A DNA stretch of 26,100 bases from a virus. The stretch spans positions 1-26,100 of the IMG/VR virus record IMGVR_UViG_3300035698_020401. One strand, given 5' to 3'. The translations under genes and the position numbers were made by a program. The notes below the pieces were generated by a model that saw only the letters and a list, made by a program, of their open reading frames with translations, was not told where the DNA came from and did no database searches. The number at the start of each line of letters is the position of its first letter. Positions within the stretch are counted from its first letter, which is position 1. Below, piece after piece: positions 23,016 to 26,100 of this stretch.

Positions 23016-23025
23016 TTACCTTTAC
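23016..23025 (-). promoter_or_regulatory. Candidate late-promoter element (GTAAAGGTAA) before capsid gene
   Basis: Minus-strand GTAAAGGTAA, 35 nt before the capsid ATG and downstream of the scaffold terminator, so this short space must hold the capsid promoter if the terminator is efficient. Confidence 0.5.
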
Positions 23026-23062
23026 ATATACCACTTTTTTGTAGCTTTATGTATAATCAAAA

Positions 23063-23099
23063 AAAATAACAACTCTTATGTGTTAAGGGTTGTTATTTT
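23063..23099 (-). terminator. Terminator after scaffold gene
   Basis: A 16-bp stem (23063-23078 with 23084-23099) containing one G-U pair in RNA, with a 5-nt loop. It is followed on the minus strand by a run of T. It lies between the scaffold stop and the capsid gene. Confidence 0.82.
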
Positions 23100-23132
23100 C
23101 ATATATATTATAGAATTTTCTTAAATGCTATC

Positions 23133-23960
23133 TTAAAATTGTGACATTTTTCTAATAGCTTCTCTAAGAGAATTAGGTTTAGGTGTTTCTGTTTCTTCGT
23201 CTAATTCTTCTCCTTCAGTTCCTTCATTGATATAAGTTTCAAAACCTTCTTCAGTTGATTCATCTTCTTCTTCATCTTCATCTTCTTCATCTTCATCTTC
23301 TTCATCATCGTCTTCGGTTTCGTCTTCATCAGTTTCATCTTCTTCTTCATCATCTTCTTCTTCTTCATCATCATCGTCTTCTTCCATTTCTTCATCATCA
23401 CTTCCTTCAAGACTTTCAATGATTTTATAGAATTGTTCTGTAACTTCGTCTGGTCCGCCTTCATTAACTAATTGAATAATTATATTCTGTGTTTTTTCAG
23501 AATAAGGTGCGATCAATTCAGCGAGTCTTTGTGCGCCTTCATTAAGACTTGCTTCTTCTTCTAATTCCTCAACTCTTTCTTGAAGAGTTTGAATTTCATT
23601 TGCGTAAGTATTTCCAAGATAAGATTCGTCAAGAGTTGGTGCGATCAATTCTTTAATACTTTCAAGTGTCTGAAGTTCTGGATTAGTTTCATAAACTTCT
23701 GCAAGTACTTCTGCTCTAATAATGTCTTTAGCTTCTTTCAAAGCGTCAAGCATCTTGCCAGCAAATTCTTCCTTAAGCTGTTCCCTGTATTCGATATTAC
23801 TTTCTTCAAGTTCTTGAGTAATCCTTTCTTTATCTTCTTCTACTTCTTCCATTAAACTAGCAGTTACTTCTTCTTTCCAAGATTCTAATCTTTCTCTAAG
23901 AAAAGTTTCTGATTCTGGACTAAGATCCATTTCTAGAATATTTTCTGTATTTTCAGCCAT
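23133..23960 (-). CDS. Prohead scaffold protein (T4 gp22-like)
   Basis: A 275-aa protein with ATG 23960 after TTGGAGGAACCGTA. Residues 1-140 are charged and helical with coiled-coil character (LESWKEEVTASLMEEVEEDK, AKDIIRAEVLAEVYE, QTLQERVEELEEEASL). Residues about 193-240 are almost purely Asp and Glu. The C-terminus ends in SLREAIRKMSQF. Acidic helical composition and a place between protease and capsid genes match T4 gp22, which forms the prohead core and is digested during maturation. Several L-x-E sites suit the phage protease. The long acidic run is an extreme version of what scaffold proteins show. It has its own transcription unit between two terminators. Confidence 0.82.
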   Translation of the reverse strand: MAENTENILEMDLSPESETFLRERLESWKEEVTASLMEEVEEDKERITQELEESNIEYREQLKEEFAGKMLDALKEAKDIIRAEVLAEVYETNPELQTLESIKELIAPTLDESYLGNTYANEIQTLQERVEELEEEASLNEGAQRLAELIAPYSEKTQNIIIQLVNEGGPDEVTEQFYKIIESLEGSDDEEMEEDDDDEEEEDDEEEDETDEDETEDDDEEDEDEEDEDEEEDESTEEGFETYINEGTEGEELDEETETPKPNSLREAIRKMSQF

Positions 23961-24048
23961 TACGGTTCCTCCAATTAATAATTTTTCTGATTGTATTTAA
24001 TATATGACATTAGGTGGGGTCCTTTTGTTAAAGGATTGTCTTATAATA

Positions 24049-24058
24049 ATACCTTTGC
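24049..24058 (-). promoter_or_regulatory. Weak copy of late element before scaffold gene
   Basis: Minus-strand GCAAAGGTAT, 88 nt before the scaffold ATG and just after the upstream terminator. It matches GTAAAGRTAA at eight of ten positions. Uncertain, listed because a promoter is expected here. Confidence 0.25.
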
Positions 24059-24068
24059 AACAACAAAA

Positions 24069-24091
24069 AAACGGGGCTTTTTGCCCCGTTT
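24069..24091 (-). terminator. Terminator after the zinc-finger head gene
   Basis: A 9-bp stem, AAACGGGGC (24069-24077) and GCCCCGTTT (24083-24091), with a 5-nt loop. On the minus strand it is followed by seven T. It is 5 nt past the stop of the 268-aa gene and is GC-rich in an AT-rich genome. Confidence 0.92.
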
Positions 24092-24095
24092 GTCT

Positions 24096-24902
24096 TTAAT
24101 TATAAACTATTTCGTCTTTATCTAAAGCTTTTTTAGCTTTGCCAAAAGTTTTACTTTTACCTCTAATTAACTTCATTCCATTGGTTATGGATGTTAATGA
24201 TCCTGTAAGAGCAGCGGCAAATCCACTTCTAGCCAATAATTTATTAGCTTCTATAACTCCCTTTAATACTTCAGCTCTATCACCAGAAACATTTCTTATA
24301 GCAGTTTGATATTGTTGCATTTGTGGTCCAAGCTTTTGTAGTGTAGAATATGCTAAAGCAAGTCCAGAAGCTCCTAATACAACACCTAAACTTGATAATG
24401 CTCGTTTAGTAGTTCTTCCATCTATCAGAGTTTTTAATGAGCTATAATTTTTCATATAATTATTATAAGCTACTTTAAGTTCTTTAGCTCTTTTAATATC
24501 TTTATTTTTAACTGCATCACTAAAAGCTTCTTCTACTGCTACTGCAAATTCTTTTACTTTTTCTAATCTAGCAACAACTTTTAATACTTCAGGACCATAA
24601 TTAGAACTTTCTTTTGTTCTTGCTCCTTTTATATCTGTAATTAATTTATCAATTCTCTTACTGTTTTTCAATATCATAACACCTTCTTCAAGAGCTTCTC
24701 TTTCTTCTTCGGTGTTTTCTGTCATTCCTTTGCAGTAAAATTTCTTACCTTTATTCTTTCTATCTAAGTGATCGTTATACTTTTTTTTATCTTTAAAAGT
24801 TTTGCCACAAAGATTACAATTATATAATTCTGAACTTTCATTGATTACTTCTTCTCTAGTTTTATTTCCAGATATATATAATATATCATTTTTTATATTC
24901 AT
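24096..24902 (-). CDS. Head-region protein with N-terminal zinc finger and hydrophobic segments
   Basis: A 268-aa protein with ATG 24902 after GGGAGATAAAAC. Near the N-terminus is a single C2H2/C2HC-type finger: YNCNLCGKTFKDKKKYNDHL with C29, C32, H45 and either C57 or a nearby His as the fourth ligand. A basic helical middle follows. Residues about 168-190 (LGVVLGASGLALAYSTL) and about 222-240 (RSGFAAALTGSLTSI) are hydrophobic and may be membrane-associated. It is located between protease and scaffold genes, where T4 has none, so a head-internal or ejected protein is a reasonable guess. No family is recognised for the full protein. Confidence 0.55.
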   Translation of the reverse strand: MNIKNDILYISGNKTREEVINESSELYNCNLCGKTFKDKKKYNDHLDRKNKGKKFYCKGMTENTEEEREALEEGVMILKNSKRIDKLITDIKGARTKESSNYGPEVLKVVARLEKVKEFAVAVEEAFSDAVKNKDIKRAKELKVAYNNYMKNYSSLKTLIDGRTTKRALSSLGVVLGASGLALAYSTLQKLGPQMQQYQTAIRNVSGDRAEVLKGVIEANKLLARSGFAAALTGSLTSITNGMKLIRGKSKTFGKAKKALDKDEIVYN

Positions 24903-24913
24903 GTTTTATCTCC

Positions 24914-25549
24914 CTATATTCCAAAAGCGTCGTTCCAAACTTTTCTAAAATTAATGGTAGAACCAAGAGTTACTTTTTCAATTTCAGTATCTTCTCTTAC
25001 ATATTCTGGAAAAGCATCTTGTGATGGATCAAAAACAATATCAATAGCTTTCATTTTATATCCAGGCTTAACAGAAACATAATTTGCCCCTGAACCTTCT
25101 CTAACCAATGGGCCACTATAAGGTACAACTCCGCCCAATCCTCTAGTAGAAACTCCTAGTCTTACTTTAGCTTCCATTAATTCTCTTAATGTTCTTCCTG
25201 CCTCAGTATTTAAAGCTTCTGCTTCACCTAAAACTGCACCATCTGGTGCTATTGATAATTTTGTTATTACATGTGAAATACCCTTTACATTAATTTTTGG
25301 AGAAGGTGGATGATCTAACTCACCTACCAAACCTCTATTAGTAATTGTATTAGAAATTTCATTTAAACATTCTTCCATTACTGATCTGGAATAAATTCTT
25401 TTATTTTTATTTGGATGATCTACCCTTGAAAAAACTCCCCTTAGAATATATTTCTTTTCACCGTTGTCCTCACTTTCAAAGAGATCATAGTTTTCAATAT
25501 AATTGAAATCTTCTAAAAACATTGTGTCTTCGTTCATTATATTTTCCAT
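24914..25549 (-). CDS. Prohead maturation protease (T4 gp21-like)
   Basis: A 211-aa protein with ATG 25549 after GAGGTTAATC. It matches the pattern of herpesvirus-assemblin-like prohead proteases: an early LRGVFSRVDHPNKNKRIYSR segment, GELDHP with H80, and LGVSTRGLGG with catalytic S134, about the same spacing as in T4 gp21. The enzyme sits in the prohead core and cleaves scaffold and capsid proteins after L/I-x-E sites before DNA packaging. Length is close to T4 gp21 (212 aa). The gene order protease, (zinc-finger gene), scaffold, capsid follows T4 21-22-23. The first 30 residues are acidic and may be self-cleaved. Strong assignment. Confidence 0.87.
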   Translation of the reverse strand: MENIMNEDTMFLEDFNYIENYDLFESEDNGEKKYILRGVFSRVDHPNKNKRIYSRSVMEECLNEISNTITNRGLVGELDHPPSPKINVKGISHVITKLSIAPDGAVLGEAEALNTEAGRTLRELMEAKVRLGVSTRGLGGVVPYSGPLVREGSGANYVSVKPGYKMKAIDIVFDPSQDAFPEYVREDTEIEKVTLGSTINFRKVWNDAFGI

Positions 25550-25551
25550 GA

Positions 25552-26100
25552 TTAACCTCTAAAGTTAGCTAGCCTAGCTTTTGTAGCTGCCTTAAATTTT
25601 CTTTTCTTTTCAGTTGCTTTGTCTAATTTTTCTGCTGATTTAGCATCTTTTTCTACTTCTTGCTCTTTAGTAACTTTTCTTACAACTTCATCTTTTTTAG
25701 CTGAAGATGATCTACCTGCTGCTTTAGCAATGCTTCTATCAATTTGTCGTCTTAATGCTTTTAATGAAGTAAGTTTAGAAGCAAGTTCTCTTAAAGCTGT
25801 TTTAGCTTTATCAGAATCAGACATTCCCTCTAAAGCTCTTTTGCCTGTTCCAAGCAATTTTCTTCTAATAGCAGTTGCTTCACCTGCTAATGTGTCATGT
25901 TTTTCTCTCCACTGTTTTAAATCAGGGTAGTCACTTTCACCTTTTAACCCTAGCAGCTTTTTATAAGCAATACCATCCATAGCAACACCTTTTTCTGCCT
26001 TACCAACTACTTTTTTCAAAGTAGTTGTAGACATTTCTTCGGAGAGAATTTCTTCAAGTAGTGACTGTTCGTCAATTATTTCTAATGTTTCTCTAATAGT
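25552..26100 (-). CDS. Lysine-rich unknown protein, N-terminus beyond the window
   Basis: The frame ends at TAA 25552-25554 and stays open through the right edge of the window. An ATG at 26034 could start a 160-aa protein, but no ribosome-binding site precedes it and the 22 codons upstream (encoding acidic EIIDEQSLLEEILSEE) look protein-like, so the gene probably starts outside. The visible protein is helical and basic, with a C-terminal Lys/Ala/Glu-rich coiled stretch (KEQEVEKDAKSAEKLDKATE). Directly upstream of the prohead protease, where T4 has the small head-core genes 67 and 68, it is a candidate prohead-core protein by position only. Confidence 0.6.
   Translation of the reverse strand, partial: TIRETLEIIDEQSLLEEILSEEMSTTTLKKVVGKAEKGVAMDGIAYKKLLGLKGESDYPDLKQWREKHDTLAGEATAIRRKLLGTGKRALEGMSDSDKAKTALRELASKLTSLKALRRQIDRSIAKAAGRSSSAKKDEVVRKVTKEQEVEKDAKSAEKLDKATEKKRKFKAATKARLANFRG

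Noticed and set aside
23201-23464. Minus-strand 87-aa Lys/Met-rich ORF
   Set aside because: Out-of-frame shadow of the Asp/Glu repeat region in the scaffold gene; no ribosome-binding site and low-complexity translation.
24021-24034. Short hairpin (TCCTTT with AAAGGA) before the scaffold gene
   Set aside because: Only 6 bp and no T-run in the right place; not convincing as terminator or operator.
1-26100. tRNA genes, CRISPR arrays, insertion-sequence ends, attachment sites
   Set aside because: Looked for on both strands by eye. No cloverleaf-like segments, no regularly spaced repeats and no transposase or integrase motifs were found.

Overview
The window looks like part of a large tailed-phage genome (contractile-tailed, T4-like morphogenesis). 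It is strongly AT-rich and tightly packed, with many one-base stop/start overlaps and Shine-Dalgarno sequences of the GGAGG or AGGAG type. The identification rests on a minus-strand set of virion genes: a prohead protease, an acidic scaffold protein and a major capsid protein in the T4 order 21-22-23, plus a contractile tail sheath and a row of connector/neck-like genes. The host cannot be told from this sequence. No tRNA, rRNA, CRISPR array, integrase or transposon was seen. No stretch above 300 bases lacks a gene once small unlisted ORFs are counted.

Layout. (1) About 1-9215, plus strand: an accessory operon. It holds the tail of an unknown gene, a small lipoprotein, two unknown genes, and three paralogous proteins at 2077-4248, 6136-7677 and 7707-9215. 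The paralogs share an N-terminal domain, a core with a W-(S/T)-S-C motif, and C-terminal CxxC zinc clusters. Between the first and second paralog lie an M20/M42-type metallopeptidase with its own zinc ribbon, a two-helix membrane mini-protein and two small unknown genes. A bidirectional terminator (9221-9243) closes the block. (2) 9262-14217, minus strand: tail sheath and small to mid-sized neck/tail-completion-type genes, including two short genes of 54 and 45 aa. (3) 14293-14964, plus strand: an HNH homing-type endonuclease. (4) 14953-17246, minus strand: a 704-aa virion protein joining a LamG-like domain to a connector-like domain, and a 59-aa gene upstream of it. (5) 17361-21401, plus strand: an island with a MoxR-type AAA+ ATPase, an HExxH plus VWA-like protein and three small unknown genes. 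(6) 21451-26100, minus strand: major capsid, scaffold, a zinc-finger head-region protein, prohead protease, and a lysine-rich protein that runs off the window edge.

Regulation. The plus-strand units are preceded by an extended -10 promoter (TGTTATAAT), in most cases with a -35 box 17 bp upstream and a similar leader. Heads of minus-strand units carry a different shared element, GTAAAGRTAA (exact at three, one substitution-tolerant match at the capsid gene, weak at the scaffold gene), which I propose as a late-promoter element. Strong hairpin terminators isolate scaffold and capsid as separate units. The picture is an early/middle plus-strand programme (accessory proteins, ATPase/VWA pair) and a late minus-strand programme (virion assembly).
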